A stretch of DNA of 64,000 nt from contig NCIJ01000004.1 of NCBI GenBank assembly GCA_002282015.1, forward strand, positions 47,609-111,608, written 5' to 3'. Each line of letters starts with the position of its first letter. The first letter of the stretch is position 1. Below the pieces are notes generated by a model, which worked only from the letters and a program-made list of their open reading frames with translations, was not told the DNA's origin and made no database searches. Source of the DNA: Sulfuricurvum sp. 17-40-25. Lineage in GTDB: Bacteria > Campylobacterota > Campylobacteria > Campylobacterales > Sulfurimonadaceae. Positions 28,765 through 38,550 of the stretch are shown here, one piece after another. The translations under genes were made by a program, and so were the position numbers.

Positions 28765-29988
28765 ATGACTAAAATAGCGATTATCGGTGGAGGTGCAGCA
28801 GGTCTTATGGCTAGCATCATCGCAGCAAGAGAGGGTGCAGATGTCACCCTTTACGAGCACAACCAAAGCGTCGGAAAAAAGATCTTAGCCTCAGGAAACG
28901 GGCGCTGTAATATTATCAACACAACTGCTACGGCTGATGATTATTTCGGTACTAATGCTGACTTTGCTACCTACGCGTTAAAACAGCTTCCATTTACCAG
29001 TTTTGTGACCTTCTGTCAGACGATAGGACTACTCCTAGACATCAAAGAAGACGGACGGTGCTATCCACTTTCCAATGAAGCGAAGTCTGTTCTTAATGCT
29101 CTAAACAGTGCCGCTAAAAATTCAGGTGTCAAAATACTCACAGATACAAAAGTAACAGCACTCAATAAAGCCAAAGAGGGCTTTATCGTCCATACAGATC
29201 ATGAAAAATACACGTATAACAAAATATTGATTGCTACTGGCTCTGAAGCTGCGCCGCAACTGGGTGCTACCGATGATGGATATCGCTTTGCCACTGCTTT
29301 TGGGCATAAAATCATCCCCACCTATCCCTCGTTGGTCCAATTGCATCTTAATTCTAAAATACATGCCAAGATGGCTGGGGTAAAAACATTTGCAGAAGTG
29401 ACACTGAGTATCAACGGCAAAATATCTGAAAAAATTCAAGGTGATATTCTCTTCGCAAGTTACGGTATCTCAGGGCTTGCCATTTTGGATATCAGCCAAA
29501 AAGCGTCCCTTGCCCTGCTCAACAAACAAAATGTTATCCTAAACATCAATTTACTGCCGCGCTTTACGCCAGATGCACTAAAAGAGATTCTTCATAAGCT
29601 CATAACAAGCGTTCCCGATCATACACTCGAAACCGTTTTAGGCGGGTTAGTCCCTGCTAAAACGGTTCCTTATCTGTGCGAAGCGGTCGTTATCAATCCT
29701 GCAAAAGCACTCTCTATGCTCACGCCAAAAGAGATCAGTAAACTATTGGGACTTATTGCGAATTGGCAATTTGAAGTTACGGGAACTCATGGATTCAAAC
29801 ATGCGGAAGTCAGTGGTGGCGGTGTTGCTACGATAGATGTTGATGACACAACAATGGAATCAAAATTGGTAAAAGGTCTCTATTTTGCTGGAGAAGTTTT
29901 GGATATTGTGGGACGTCGCGGAGGGTATAACTTTAACTTTGCATGGGCGAGCGGCATGATTGCCGGACGCCAAATGTCTAAAAAGTAA
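28765..29988 (+). CDS. HI0933/BaiN-type FAD-dependent oxidoreductase
   Basis: A 407-residue flavoprotein of the HI0933/YhiN family. The FAD-binding dinucleotide fold 'IAIIGGGAAGLMASIIAAREGADVTLYE' is at the N-terminus, followed by the family hallmark 'VGKKILASGNGRCNIIN'. The C-terminal FAD site 'GLYFAGEVLDIVGRRGGYNFNFAWASGMIAGRQM' closes the domain. Its substrate is unknown. It begins three bases after the DUF1538-PII gene, so both are probably expressed together, and converges with typA, with a hairpin covering both stop codons. Confidence 0.92.
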   Translation: MTKIAIIGGGAAGLMASIIAAREGADVTLYEHNQSVGKKILASGNGRCNIINTTATADDYFGTNADFATYALKQLPFTSFVTFCQTIGLLLDIKEDGRCYPLSNEAKSVLNALNSAAKNSGVKILTDTKVTALNKAKEGFIVHTDHEKYTYNKILIATGSEAAPQLGATDDGYRFATAFGHKIIPTYPSLVQLHLNSKIHAKMAGVKTFAEVTLSINGKISEKIQGDILFASYGISGLAILDISQKASLALLNKQNVILNINLLPRFTPDALKEILHKLITSVPDHTLETVLGGLVPAKTVPYLCEAVVINPAKALSMLTPKEISKLLGLIANWQFEVTGTHGFKHAEVSGGGVATIDVDDTTMESKLVKGLYFAGEVLDIVGRRGGYNFNFAWASGMIAGRQMSKK

Positions 29989-30002
29989 AACTTACTTTTT
30001 AG
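29978..30002. terminator. bidirectional hairpin across two stop codons
   Basis: CTAAAAAGTA at 29978-29987 pairs perfectly with TACTTTTTAG at 29993-30002 around a 5-base loop. The stem covers the last codons of the convergent flavoprotein and typA genes, which share only three bases between them. The A-run and T-run arms give a T-tract in either direction. Confidence 0.5.
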
Positions 30003-31800
30003 TTGCGTAACGCTTACGGTCAGTTGGATCCAACCATTTTTTACGGATACGGATACTAAGAGGAGTTACTTCAAGAAGCTCATCATCTTCGATCCACTCA
30101 AGAGCACGCTCAAGGTTCATATCACGTGGTGGAACAAGCTTGATCGCTTCATCAGCGCCCGATGAACGGACATTTGATTGTGCTTTACCTTTGATCGGGT
30201 TAACATCGAGGTCATTGGTACGGCTGTGCTCACCAACGATCATCCCTTTGTAAACTTTTGTTTGTGGGTTAACAAACAACACACCACGCTCTTGCAAGTT
30301 TGCAAGTGAGAATGCCAACGTAACACCGTCTTCCATAGAAGTCAATGCTCCGTATTGACGACTCTCAACACCACTTGCACTGTAAGGGCGGAACTCCAAG
30401 AAAGAGTGATTCATAACACCCTCTCCTTTAGTTTCAGTCAAAAACTGACCACGGAAACCGATAAGGCCACGTGCAGGGATAACGAACTCTACACGAGTAA
30501 AGCCCTCACCCATTGGTACCATCGCTGTCATTTCCGCTTTACGACGGCCAAGACGCTCGATGATGCTTCCTGCAAAATCTTGAGGAAGGTCAACAACGAG
30601 ATGCTCAAATGGCTCACATTTAACACCGTCGATTTCACGTATGATAACTTCAGGACGTCCGATACCGAACTCGAAGCCCTCACGACGCATATTTTCTGCC
30701 AAAATAGTGATTTGAAGCTCTCCACGTCCTGAGACCTGGAATTTACCCTCACCGATGACTTCACAACGCATTGCAACGTTAGTGTTCATTTCTGCCTCAA
30801 GACGCTCTTTGATCTTATTAGAAGTAATGTGTTTTCCCTCTTGACCCGCAAGTGGAGAATCATTAACCGAGAAGAAAACGTTCAACGTAGGCTCTTCAAC
30901 GTGCATAGGGTCAAGCGGCATAGGATTGTTAGGATCACAAATAGTATCCCCAACGTCTACGGTTTCGATACCGGCAAGGGCAACGATGTCTCCCGCTTCT
31001 GCAGTTTGGATTTCTGTACGGTTAAGACCCATAAATCCAATTAGTTTAGAAATTTTACCCTTAACCATTTCGCCGTCAGCTTTTGCAAGAAGGATATTAT
31101 CCCCTTTTGAAATGCGTCCGTTGAAAATACGAGCGATACCGATCTTACCAACATAGTTGTCATAGTCCAATGTGAAAACTTGCAACTGAGTAGCATTTTC
31201 AGGATCACCCGTAGGCTCAGGAATTTTTTCAAGGATTGTATTGAACAAACATGTGAAATCGCCATCAGGATCAGACATGTTTAATTTCGCAATACCATCA
31301 CGAGCTGCTGCATAGATGATTGGGAAATCGAGCTGATCTTCAGTCGCATCCATAGCAACGAAAAGGTCAAATACTTCATCGACAACACGCTCAGGATCTG
31401 CTGATGGTTTGTCAATTTTGTTGATAACAACGATTGGCTTGAGCCCAAGAGCCAACATCTTTTTAACAACAAACTTAGTCTGAGGCATAACCCCTTCATA
31501 AGCGTCAACAAGGATCAAAGCCCCGTCAACCATTTTCAATACACGCTCAACTTCTCCACCGAAATCGGCGTGACCCGGAGTGTCAATAACGTTGATCTTG
31601 TGATCGCCGTAACGAATGGCAGTGTTTTTAGAAAGAATCGTGATCCCACGCTCTTTTTCTAGAGCGTTAGAGTCCATTGCTCTTTCATTGACTTGCTCGT
31701 GGCTGCCATATGTTCCAGATTGCTTGAGCAATCCGTCAACTAAGGTGGTTTTACCGTGGTCAACGTGTGCGATGACGGCGATGTTACGAATTTTTTGCAT
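29992..31800 (-). CDS. typA: translational GTPase TypA/BipA
   Basis: A 602-residue ribosome-associated GTPase that helps 50S assembly at low temperature and stress. G1 '[15 protein letters not shown]', G2 'ERGITI', G3 '[12 protein letters not shown]' and G4 'NKIDK' are intact, and the EF-G-like domains III and V plus the TypA-specific C-terminal region ('[24 protein letters not shown]', '[25 protein letters not shown]') are complete. The length is the family norm. It is divergent from the flagellar operon with a 142-base gap. Confidence 0.97.
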   Translation of the reverse strand: MQKIRNIAVIAHVDHGKTTLVDGLLKQSGTYGSHEQVNERAMDSNALEKERGITILSKNTAIRYGDHKINVIDTPGHADFGGEVERVLKMVDGALILVDAYEGVMPQTKFVVKKMLALGLKPIVVINKIDKPSADPERVVDEVFDLFVAMDATEDQLDFPIIYAAARDGIAKLNMSDPDGDFTCLFNTILEKIPEPTGDPENATQLQVFTLDYDNYVGKIGIARIFNGRISKGDNILLAKADGEMVKGKISKLIGFMGLNRTEIQTAEAGDIVALAGIETVDVGDTICDPNNPMPLDPMHVEEPTLNVFFSVNDSPLAGQEGKHITSNKIKERLEAEMNTNVAMRCEVIGEGKFQVSGRGELQITILAENMRREGFEFGIGRPEVIIREIDGVKCEPFEHLVVDLPQDFAGSIIERLGRRKAEMTAMVPMGEGFTRVEFVIPARGLIGFRGQFLTETKGEGVMNHSFLEFRPYSASGVESRQYGALTSMEDGVTLAFSLANLQERGVLFVNPQTKVYKGMIVGEHSRTNDLDVNPIKGKAQSNVRSSGADEAIKLVPPRDMNLERALEWIEDDELLEVTPLSIRIRKKWLDPTDRKRYATKK

Positions 31801-31886
31801 TGAATGTCCTTGTGGGAAGCAAATATTTTCGCGAATTATATCTTTTTAAAAGTTAAGGTTGGTTTAAGTGATTCTAATAGCTTATA

Positions 31887-31902
31887 TGGAATAACTATTG
31901 CT
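31887..31902 (+). promoter_or_regulatory. sigma-54-type promoter for fliK-flgD-flgE
   Basis: TGGAATAACTATTGCT has GG and GC exactly ten bases apart and the TTGCT of the -12 element, as required for RpoN promoters (TGGCAC-N5-TTGCT consensus; CAC is AAT here). It lies 40 bases before the fliK ATG. Hook-class flagellar genes in Campylobacterota are known to depend on sigma-54 and FlgR. Confidence 0.65.
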
Positions 31903-31942
31903 TGCTATTACAATCACTATCTTTTGTTACAAGGATCGCATT

Positions 31943-33322
31943 ATGATCGTACAAAGCAAAGACAACAAAGCACCTACTTCCTTATTAGAATTATTAGGCG
32001 GATCGTCTAAATCTAATACGGGTAAAGCAGATGATACGTTTGCAAAACTTCTTTCTACCCTTAACCAATCAACAAAGGGTGGAAAATCAATTGTTAAAAA
32101 AACCGATTTTGCTGCAGTTATTGACCCTAAAAATGATACTGCCGCGACGACCGTTACGGGGAAACTAGCTGATGCTAAGCCTATTGATACTAAAAAACTC
32201 AATGCAAAAGGGCTCTCTGAACTGCTTATTGGTAAAGAGGAAGAAGCTCTTCCAAAAGAGCTCATTGAAGCGTTGAGCAATGATCAGGTACATTCTCTTA
32301 TCCAAAAAGCCAAAGCCTATCTTAAAAATGCCATTACGGAAAAAGTACCTGAACTCAAGGCAGATACCAAAGCACTGCCTAAAACACTCATCGGTCTTGT
32401 AGAACTCGCCCATAAAATCGGGATTGACTTAAAGGAGATCACCCTCTCTACTGTAGACAAAGATTTAGCAAGCCCACTCAAAGAGCTTCCAACTGCTCTT
32501 CTGACAAAACCGTTATTGGATTTTAAAGGACCTGCTAAAGAAATCCCGGTAGAACCGTCAAAGGGTTTTGAGTCCATTGTGCAACTGCTCAAAGAGGCCA
32601 AAGAAACCTTACCCGAGACAAAACCGGTAAAAGAATCCAAAAAAACGACCTCTGACCAACCGCTTCAATCCCTGCTAAAAGGGTTAGAAAAAGCACCGGA
32701 GCTCACTGTAGATGCTCACAAAGATGTTTCTAAAGATCTTCCCAAAACCGTCCTTTCTGCTCCTGCTATGGAAGCACTAAGTTCACTTTTACGTGACTCC
32801 AATGAGAGCGATAGCAAGCAAAACAAAGAAGAGATCAAAGCGCATACAGACACTACAAAGACACACCAACCACTCAAAGCAGACTCTCTGGAAGTTAAAG
32901 GGAAAGAAGCCGTACAAAGTATGCGCCATTTTGCTATCGACCTCAAAGAAGCCGCTGAGAACTACAAACCTCCCTTCACTCGCATAACAATGAAACTCAA
33001 TCCGGAGCGTTTAGGTGAAGTAGATGTAACCCTCATCCAGCGTGGCAATAACGTTCATGTGACGATCCAATCCAATAATACGGCCAGTGTCGCATTCTTG
33101 GCACACAATGCGACTGAGCTCAAAGCACAGTTGGCACAACAAGGGGTGAACAATGCCACTATGAACTTTATGTCCAACTCGGATCAACAGCAGCAAAACC
33201 CTCAACAGCAGCAACAGCAGCAAAATGAAAATCGTTTTCGCGCCTACGCAACATTTGAAGAACTTCAACACAGCAGTGAAGAGCTAAGTGCTCTTGAAAT
33301 CATCATTCCGCATTACGCGTAA
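31943..33322 (+). CDS. fliK: flagellar hook-length control protein
   Basis: FliK measures hook length and switches export specificity. The ATG at 31943 is chosen because AAGGA lies seven bases upstream and an earlier in-frame TTG would precede the sigma-54 start site. The 459-residue product has a long, lysine- and threonine-rich, low-complexity N-terminal ruler region and a C-terminal Flg_hook domain with 'ITMKLNPERLGEVDVTLIQRGNNVHVTIQSNN' (about 345-376). A glutamine-rich run (about 412-425) and a normal tail end it. flgD follows 15 bases later. Confidence 0.92.
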   Translation: MIVQSKDNKAPTSLLELLGGSSKSNTGKADDTFAKLLSTLNQSTKGGKSIVKKTDFAAVIDPKNDTAATTVTGKLADAKPIDTKKLNAKGLSELLIGKEEEALPKELIEALSNDQVHSLIQKAKAYLKNAITEKVPELKADTKALPKTLIGLVELAHKIGIDLKEITLSTVDKDLASPLKELPTALLTKPLLDFKGPAKEIPVEPSKGFESIVQLLKEAKETLPETKPVKESKKTTSDQPLQSLLKGLEKAPELTVDAHKDVSKDLPKTVLSAPAMEALSSLLRDSNESDSKQNKEEIKAHTDTTKTHQPLKADSLEVKGKEAVQSMRHFAIDLKEAAENYKPPFTRITMKLNPERLGEVDVTLIQRGNNVHVTIQSNNTASVAFLAHNATELKAQLAQQGVNNATMNFMSNSDQQQQNPQQQQQQQNENRFRAYATFEELQHSSEELSALEIIIPHYA

Positions 33323-33337
33323 CACAAGGAGAATATT

Positions 33338-34012
33338 ATGGCAACCGACGCTTTTGGAATCACTTCGTTGACTCCAACGACCACTACAACCTCATCAACT
33401 ACCACTAATCCAAATGGAATTTTGGGAAAAGACGATTTTCTCAAATTGTTGCTCTTGGAACTCAAATACCAAGACCCGACTTCACCCATGGACAGTGAAA
33501 AGATTTTGTCACAAACCTCACAACTTGCGTCTCTTGAATCAGCTCAAAATACAAATAAATCTCTTGAAACCCTTGCAGCTTCTCTAGCATCATCAATGCA
33601 ATTTTCTACCATTTCGGCTATTGGTAAAATTGCTGATACAGGTAGTAATGCGGTTGTCTTTGAACAAGGTGCAGCTACTAATTTTGAGATCTACTACCCG
33701 ACAAACGTTGTAAGTGGCTCCGTCAATGTCCTTGATGTCAATGGAGCTGTCGTTAAAACTATACCGCTTGATCCATTAACAAAAGGGGTTCAACCCTTGA
33801 GCTGGAATGGATCGGACAATAACGGAAATACCGTTGATGCTGGCACCTATTATATTGAGTCAACCTATACTGATGATACCCATCAAGACCATACTGTTCG
33901 TCTTGGAACCTACCCAATAACTTCTGTTCGATTTGACAATGGAACTGCATCGGTGAAGATGGGCTCAAATTATGTACCGTTTGACTCGATCAAAGAGATT
34001 GTAGGAGGCTGA
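33338..34012 (+). CDS. flgD: flagellar hook capping protein
   Basis: FlgD caps the growing hook and folds FlgE subunits. The N-terminal signature 'LGKDDFLKLLLLELKYQDPTSPMDSEKILSQTSQLASLE' (about 28-66) is complete. The C-terminal half has the FlgD Ig-like and Tudor-like part with 'LSWNGSDNNGNTVDAGTYYIE'. Length 224 is normal. AAGGAG precedes the ATG; the hook-like gene follows after two bases. Confidence 0.93.
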   Translation: MATDAFGITSLTPTTTTTSSTTTNPNGILGKDDFLKLLLLELKYQDPTSPMDSEKILSQTSQLASLESAQNTNKSLETLAASLASSMQFSTISAIGKIADTGSNAVVFEQGAATNFEIYYPTNVVSGSVNVLDVNGAVVKTIPLDPLTKGVQPLSWNGSDNNGNTVDAGTYYIESTYTDDTHQDHTVRLGTYPITSVRFDNGTASVKMGSNYVPFDSIKEIVGG

Positions 34013-34014
34013 TC

Positions 34015-35664
34015 ATGACACAAGGATATTACGCAGGATTATCCGGAATCCAGTCTCACCAATATGCCATCGATGTGGTTTCGGATAATTTAGCCAATGT
34101 CAATACAGTAGGATATCGTGGATCAAATACCGAGTTTGCTTCTCTCCTTTCATCCAAAGTCGTCAGCGCAGGTACCCATACACCAACAGCTGATGATATT
34201 GAAGTAGGTGTCCGACTCCAAGCCACCACTATGAATACAACTGGTGGTACCCTCATCAACACCGATCGTTTTGGAGACCTCTCGTTGAGCGGCAATGGCT
34301 GGTTTGGAGTTTCTAAGGGAAATAATAACTATTTCACGCGCGCCGGTAATTTTGTTTTTGATGAGTATCAAAAAACAGCGGGTATCGGCAACTCATCCGT
34401 AGCTAGACTCACAACCGGTGATGGGATGTATGTTACTGGGACGATGCTAGAAAACTTTGCCTATGATGCTACTAACAACTATGAAAAATCACTTGCCATA
34501 AATCCTACTGCCACCAATCGACTGGGTGCATTTGTCATCGATCCCATGACAAACGTACCCTTTTCAGCCGTAGATGCACAAGGACCGCTTGAATTGCCAA
34601 CACGTTTAGCCTATCCCGTAGAACCCACGACCATTGCTAGTTTTGCAGGTAATCTCGGATTCACGCCAGGTGTTCGTACCGTCAATGCAGTTGTACCAAA
34701 TGCCTTAAATGAACAAAATAATCTGGGCCTCGTCTTTGTCAAAAGCGCAGTTCAGCCTTCCGTCGGAACATCATGGGATGTCACTGCAACACTTAAATCA
34801 GCCGATAATCAAAGCACCTATGATTTACAGTCTGGACAGGTCACTTTTGCAGACTCTGGAGTGCTGATTGGCTCTACCTTACCTGTTCTTAATAACAATG
34901 GTACTCCTCTAACCGTTGATGCCAGCAATTATTTTGCAAATGCCAATAATCTTGGACTGGCAGAAGACACACGAACCATGAGTACGGATGTCATTAGCGG
35001 AAATAACGAACGCAACCGTCTCAAGCTCGTCTTTACCCAAAGTACCGTTCAACCACTCACGGGTGTTGCATGGGATATTGCGGCTACTGTGACTTCCGTT
35101 GATGGACAGACTCTTTACGATACGCAAGCAGGAGAAGCAATATTTGCGGAATCAGGCGTATTACTAAGCTCATCACTGCCAGTGATGGACAATGACGGAT
35201 CCCCAGTCACTGTGGATCTAGCGAGCTATATTGGCGGTGTACGATCGACTTTTGGCGTGCCTGTTAGTGCCTCCTCTACCTCTGATGGCACACTCGGTGG
35301 TACACTCACAAAATACGGGATCAGTAAGGATGGTACCATCATCGCCGATTTTTCCAATGGCCGACAAAGCGCTATCGGACGTGTTGCTGTTTACCATTTT
35401 CAAAATGAGCAAGGTCTCGAACGAAATGGCGGATCACTCTACAGACAAAGCTCTAACAGTGGAGCTCCAACTTTTTGGACCGACGCAAATGGCAATGTCA
35501 TTACAGGGGCAACTGTGACCTCTGGGCAACTCGAAAACTCAAATGTCCGTCTTGATGTAGGGCTAACCGACATGATTATCTTACAGCGCGCCTATCAAGC
35601 GAATGCCAAAACACTTACCACCTACGATGAAATGATCCAAAAAGCGCTGCAAATGCGCCGTTAG
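34015..35664 (+). CDS. flagellar hook-family protein (FlgE-like) with an internal duplication
   Basis: A 549-residue rod/hook family protein. The N-terminal 'YYAGLSGIQSHQYAIDVVSDNLANVNTVGYRGSNTEFASLL' and C-terminal 'LENSNVRLDVGLTDMIILQRAYQANAKTLTTYDEMIQKALQMRR' are the paired coiled-coil segments of hook proteins. The variable middle holds two tandem copies of a 99-residue unit (about 212-310 and 311-409) that align without gaps, for example 'LGLVFVKSAVQPSVGTSWDV' and 'LKLVFTQSTVQPLTGVAWDI'. It follows flgD directly and is distinct from the larger FlgE encoded next. It may be a minor hook or a hook-associated form. Confidence 0.85.
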   Translation: MTQGYYAGLSGIQSHQYAIDVVSDNLANVNTVGYRGSNTEFASLLSSKVVSAGTHTPTADDIEVGVRLQATTMNTTGGTLINTDRFGDLSLSGNGWFGVSKGNNNYFTRAGNFVFDEYQKTAGIGNSSVARLTTGDGMYVTGTMLENFAYDATNNYEKSLAINPTATNRLGAFVIDPMTNVPFSAVDAQGPLELPTRLAYPVEPTTIASFAGNLGFTPGVRTVNAVVPNALNEQNNLGLVFVKSAVQPSVGTSWDVTATLKSADNQSTYDLQSGQVTFADSGVLIGSTLPVLNNNGTPLTVDASNYFANANNLGLAEDTRTMSTDVISGNNERNRLKLVFTQSTVQPLTGVAWDIAATVTSVDGQTLYDTQAGEAIFAESGVLLSSSLPVMDNDGSPVTVDLASYIGGVRSTFGVPVSASSTSDGTLGGTLTKYGISKDGTIIADFSNGRQSAIGRVAVYHFQNEQGLERNGGSLYRQSSNSGAPTFWTDANGNVITGATVTSGQLENSNVRLDVGLTDMIILQRAYQANAKTLTTYDEMIQKALQMRR

Positions 35665-35667
35665 TTT

Positions 35668-35683
35668 TGGACCATTTTTTGCT
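35668..35683 (+). promoter_or_regulatory. sigma-54-type promoter for flgE
   Basis: TGGACCATTTTTTGCT again has GG and GC ten bases apart with a perfect TTGCT -12 element. It begins three bases after the stop of the upstream hook-like gene and 50 bases before the flgE ATG, so the main hook gene has its own promoter as well as read-through from fliK. Confidence 0.7.
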
Positions 35684-35717
35684 TATACATTTTACTATGT
35701 GAATCAAAGGACTTATT

Positions 35718-37880
35718 ATGTTACGATCACTCTTTGCAGGCGTCACTGGACTACAAGCACACCAAATCGCGATGGACGTCGAGTCCAACAATATTGCCAA
35801 CGTCAATACGATCGGATTTAAGTACTCACGTGCCAATTTTTCTGATCTGCTGGCGCAAACGGCACAAATCGCTACGGCACCGCAAGGAGACTTGGGGGGT
35901 AAAAATGCCGTTCAGATCGGATTGGGTACAACGATTAACTCCGTTACCCGTATCATGACCCAAGGTTCTATCCAAAATACCGATAAAAATACCGATGTCG
36001 CGATCCAAGGCGATGGCTTTTTTATCGTCAGTTCGGATGCCGGAAGTACCTACAAATACAGCCGTTCCGGAGATTTTAAATTTGATGCCGGCGGAAACTT
36101 CGTCGACAACGGCGGGTTCATCGTCCAAGGCTGGGTGCGTGATGAAACAACCGGAAAAGTAGACTCTACAGCACCGATCACAAACATCAATATTCCGCCA
36201 GGATTGACAACCCCTGCTAATCCATCGGCTGTTGTAACGCTCAAAGCAAACCTCGACTCAGGTGAAACCGTAGAAACGTTTAATCCGACCAACGAGATGG
36301 CGACCTACAATCTTACTGATTATTTGGCTTACGTCGGTGGTGCGGTAACACCTCAAGCATTAACAGCAAATGCAATCCGTACAGCCAATACCGATGTTTC
36401 AGAAGACATGAAAGTCATGTTTAATGAGCAAGGCCGCTCAATGGTCATGCAAGCCGGACAAGGGGTTTGGATCAGCTATAAACCTGCTGTAGAAAATGCA
36501 ACCATTACCAATGTTCAAGGAGCATTTAGCTTTGATCTCAATGGAACTACCATCAGCGGAACTACGCCTGGTACCATTCCGGCAGACAATGCAGGCTACA
36601 TTGCACAGCAAATCAATGCTAAAACGGCCTTAACGGGTGTCGTTGCAACGGTGGGTGCAGCAGGTGCCTTGCAGTTGACCAATGATAATTCGCGCGCAAG
36701 TGATCTGGACGCTACAAAAAACATTAGGATTACGGCTGTTAATGCGGGTGCTACAGCCGTTGGTATCGTTGCCACCGTTGCTGATAACAATAACACAACA
36801 GCCTATAACTACACTTATGCTTCCAATGCAGTCGATTTGGCCAATAATGCAGCCCCGATCAATACTACGTTCAGAACGACGGAACAACTGCGAATCATCA
36901 TGCAAGAGCATGCACAGCTGATTACAGGCGGTACAGGGATAGAGGTTGTTATTAATGATGAAGGACAGTATAAGTTTACCAACAATAACGATGGTGACGC
37001 AACTCAAGAAGATCTTAAGCTCCAAGTGACCGCCTACAGCAGTACCGCCGGTAACATAACGAAGAATGTACGATTTACCGAAGTTATGCAGGCAATCGAC
37101 GGTACCCTCATCGAAGGAAGCACCGGTATTCGTCTCTCACAGTCACTCAATGCCGCTACCCACTCAGCGAGTATTGACATCTATGACTCATTGGGAAGTA
37201 AGCATACCCTCAAGATGGATTTTCGAAAGACCGGTGTTGACGCTGCAACCGGTGCCACATGGAGCATGAAACTCTCCGTTCCCGCACCCGGTGAAATCAA
37301 TACCATCGCGCCGCTCAATGAAATCAGCGGGCAGGTCAGCTTTGGTCCGGACGGTTCACTCTCCTCCTATACCCCGACCAATGTCAACTATACCGGGAAT
37401 AACGGCTCTTCACCGAACCAAAACATCAATATCGATCTTGGAACGTCCAACGCATTTGATGGAATCACCAGTTTTGACGCAACGTCTGGAACCAGCGGTA
37501 TTTCCCAAGACGGTTTTCCGGGAGGAGACATCGTAGGTATCCGAATTGACCAAAGCGGTACATTGATCGGATCATTTTCAAACGGAAGATCCTTTGGTCT
37601 CGCACAAATCGGGATGGCAAAGTTCACCAATAACGAAGGGTTGGTTGCGGATGGCGGAAATGTTTTCCTGCAATCGGCCAACTCCGGTGATCCGATTATC
37701 GGGACGGCGGCCACTGCGGGACGCGGATTTATGCAGTCTTCGGCGCTGGAAGCTTCCAACGTTGACTTATCCAAATCATTGACAAACCTCATCATTATTC
37801 AACGCGGGTATCAAGCCAACGGTAAAACGATTACCACATCCGATACGCTACTGGAAACATTACTGGGAATTAAACGATAA
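35718..37880 (+). CDS. flgE: flagellar hook protein FlgE
   Basis: The main hook subunit, 720 residues, a length usual for Campylobacterota hooks. N-terminal 'MLRSLFAGVTGLQAHQIAMDVESNNIANVNTIGFKYSRANFSDLLAQ' and C-terminal 'ASNVDLSKSLTNLIIIQRGYQANGKTITTSDTLLETLLGIKR' are the conserved D0/D1 parts. The middle contains the FlgE domain 'HSASIDIYDSLGSKHTLKMDFRKTG' (about 476-500) and large variable surface domains. AAAGGA lies eight bases before the ATG. Its own sigma-54 promoter is 50 bases upstream. Confidence 0.95.
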   Translation: MLRSLFAGVTGLQAHQIAMDVESNNIANVNTIGFKYSRANFSDLLAQTAQIATAPQGDLGGKNAVQIGLGTTINSVTRIMTQGSIQNTDKNTDVAIQGDGFFIVSSDAGSTYKYSRSGDFKFDAGGNFVDNGGFIVQGWVRDETTGKVDSTAPITNINIPPGLTTPANPSAVVTLKANLDSGETVETFNPTNEMATYNLTDYLAYVGGAVTPQALTANAIRTANTDVSEDMKVMFNEQGRSMVMQAGQGVWISYKPAVENATITNVQGAFSFDLNGTTISGTTPGTIPADNAGYIAQQINAKTALTGVVATVGAAGALQLTNDNSRASDLDATKNIRITAVNAGATAVGIVATVADNNNTTAYNYTYASNAVDLANNAAPINTTFRTTEQLRIIMQEHAQLITGGTGIEVVINDEGQYKFTNNNDGDATQEDLKLQVTAYSSTAGNITKNVRFTEVMQAIDGTLIEGSTGIRLSQSLNAATHSASIDIYDSLGSKHTLKMDFRKTGVDAATGATWSMKLSVPAPGEINTIAPLNEISGQVSFGPDGSLSSYTPTNVNYTGNNGSSPNQNINIDLGTSNAFDGITSFDATSGTSGISQDGFPGGDIVGIRIDQSGTLIGSFSNGRSFGLAQIGMAKFTNNEGLVADGGNVFLQSANSGDPIIGTAATAGRGFMQSSALEASNVDLSKSLTNLIIIQRGYQANGKTITTSDTLLETLLGIKR

Positions 37881-37943
37881 TTTTTAGGAGGATAGCCGCC
37901 GAGGGAGAAGCTCGACGTGCTTGAAACTTAAGGAGTTATACAA

Positions 37944-38009
37944 ATGAAAATGGAAAACCCCTTTGACGCTGCTGTTGTCAAGTGGGATAACGAAATTATG
38001 CGCTACTAA
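37944..38009 (+). CDS. possible 21-residue small protein with a strong ribosome-binding site
   Basis: A 21-codon ORF between flgE and the RDD gene. It has AAGGAG ending eight bases before its ATG, better placed than for many genes here, and codes for a peptide starting MKMENPFDAAVVKWDNE. The 60 bases before it are GC-richer than the surroundings and can form short hairpins (CGAG-N7-CTCG and AAGC-N7-GCTT). I do not recognise the peptide. It could be a real microprotein, a leader peptide or the remnant of a longer gene. Confidence 0.4.
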   Translation: MKMENPFDAAVVKWDNEIMRY

Positions 38010-38042
38010 AGTAAACGAACGGTAATACCGCTATAATTACAC

Positions 38043-38549
38043 ATGCGATGGCGAACTCTTAAAAAAACAAAACAATCACCCCCCTTCCAAAATACCATCA
38101 TTCACTATGCACCGTTTGCCCCTCGCGCACTCGCATTTTTAACCGATCTTTTCATGATTGGCCTCCCTATTTCTTTGCTTTTAATGAGCATCTTTGGCTA
38201 CGATCAAATGCACACGGCGGGTGCCATGGATGTCCTAAGCAACAACAAAGCAGCCCTCCAAAATCCACCCAATCCGCTAAGCTCCATTCTCCAAATCGTT
38301 TTATTTATGCTCATTACCGTGGAGCTGTGGCATCGATACACCCAAACACCCGGAAAAAAGCTGGCACGTATTTGTGTTGTGGATGCTATCACACTGAAAT
38401 CTGCTCCCTACGGGAAACTCTTGGTACGATTTATCGCCTATTTTCTCTCGCTTATCTCCATCGTTGGCTTTTTTATCGGTTTTTTCCGTAAAGACAAACG
38501 CTGTTTGCATGATCTGCTAAGCGGTACTGCCGTGATACGTGAAGCGTAA
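38043..38549 (+). CDS. RDD family membrane protein
   Basis: A 168-residue inner-membrane protein with three helices, at about 32-52, 78-96 and 131-150. The family-defining residues are visible: Arg and Asp in 'APRALAFLTDLFMIGLPISL' and Asp in the later 'KLARICVVDAITLKSAPYGKLLVRFIAYFLS', with the end motif 'DKRCLHDLLSGTAVI'. RDD proteins have no common function; some are transporters or accessory proteins. The next gene, an MFS permease, begins one base after its stop codon, so the two are coupled. Confidence 0.85.
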   Translation: MRWRTLKKTKQSPPFQNTIIHYAPFAPRALAFLTDLFMIGLPISLLLMSIFGYDQMHTAGAMDVLSNNKAALQNPPNPLSSILQIVLFMLITVELWHRYTQTPGKKLARICVVDAITLKSAPYGKLLVRFIAYFLSLISIVGFFIGFFRKDKRCLHDLLSGTAVIREA

Positions 38550-38550
38550 A

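Noticed and set aside
33185..33230. CAG/CAA-rich run as a variable repeat or phase-variation tract
   Set aside because: Codons for Gln are mixed and the frame is intact; low-complexity linkers are usual in FliK.
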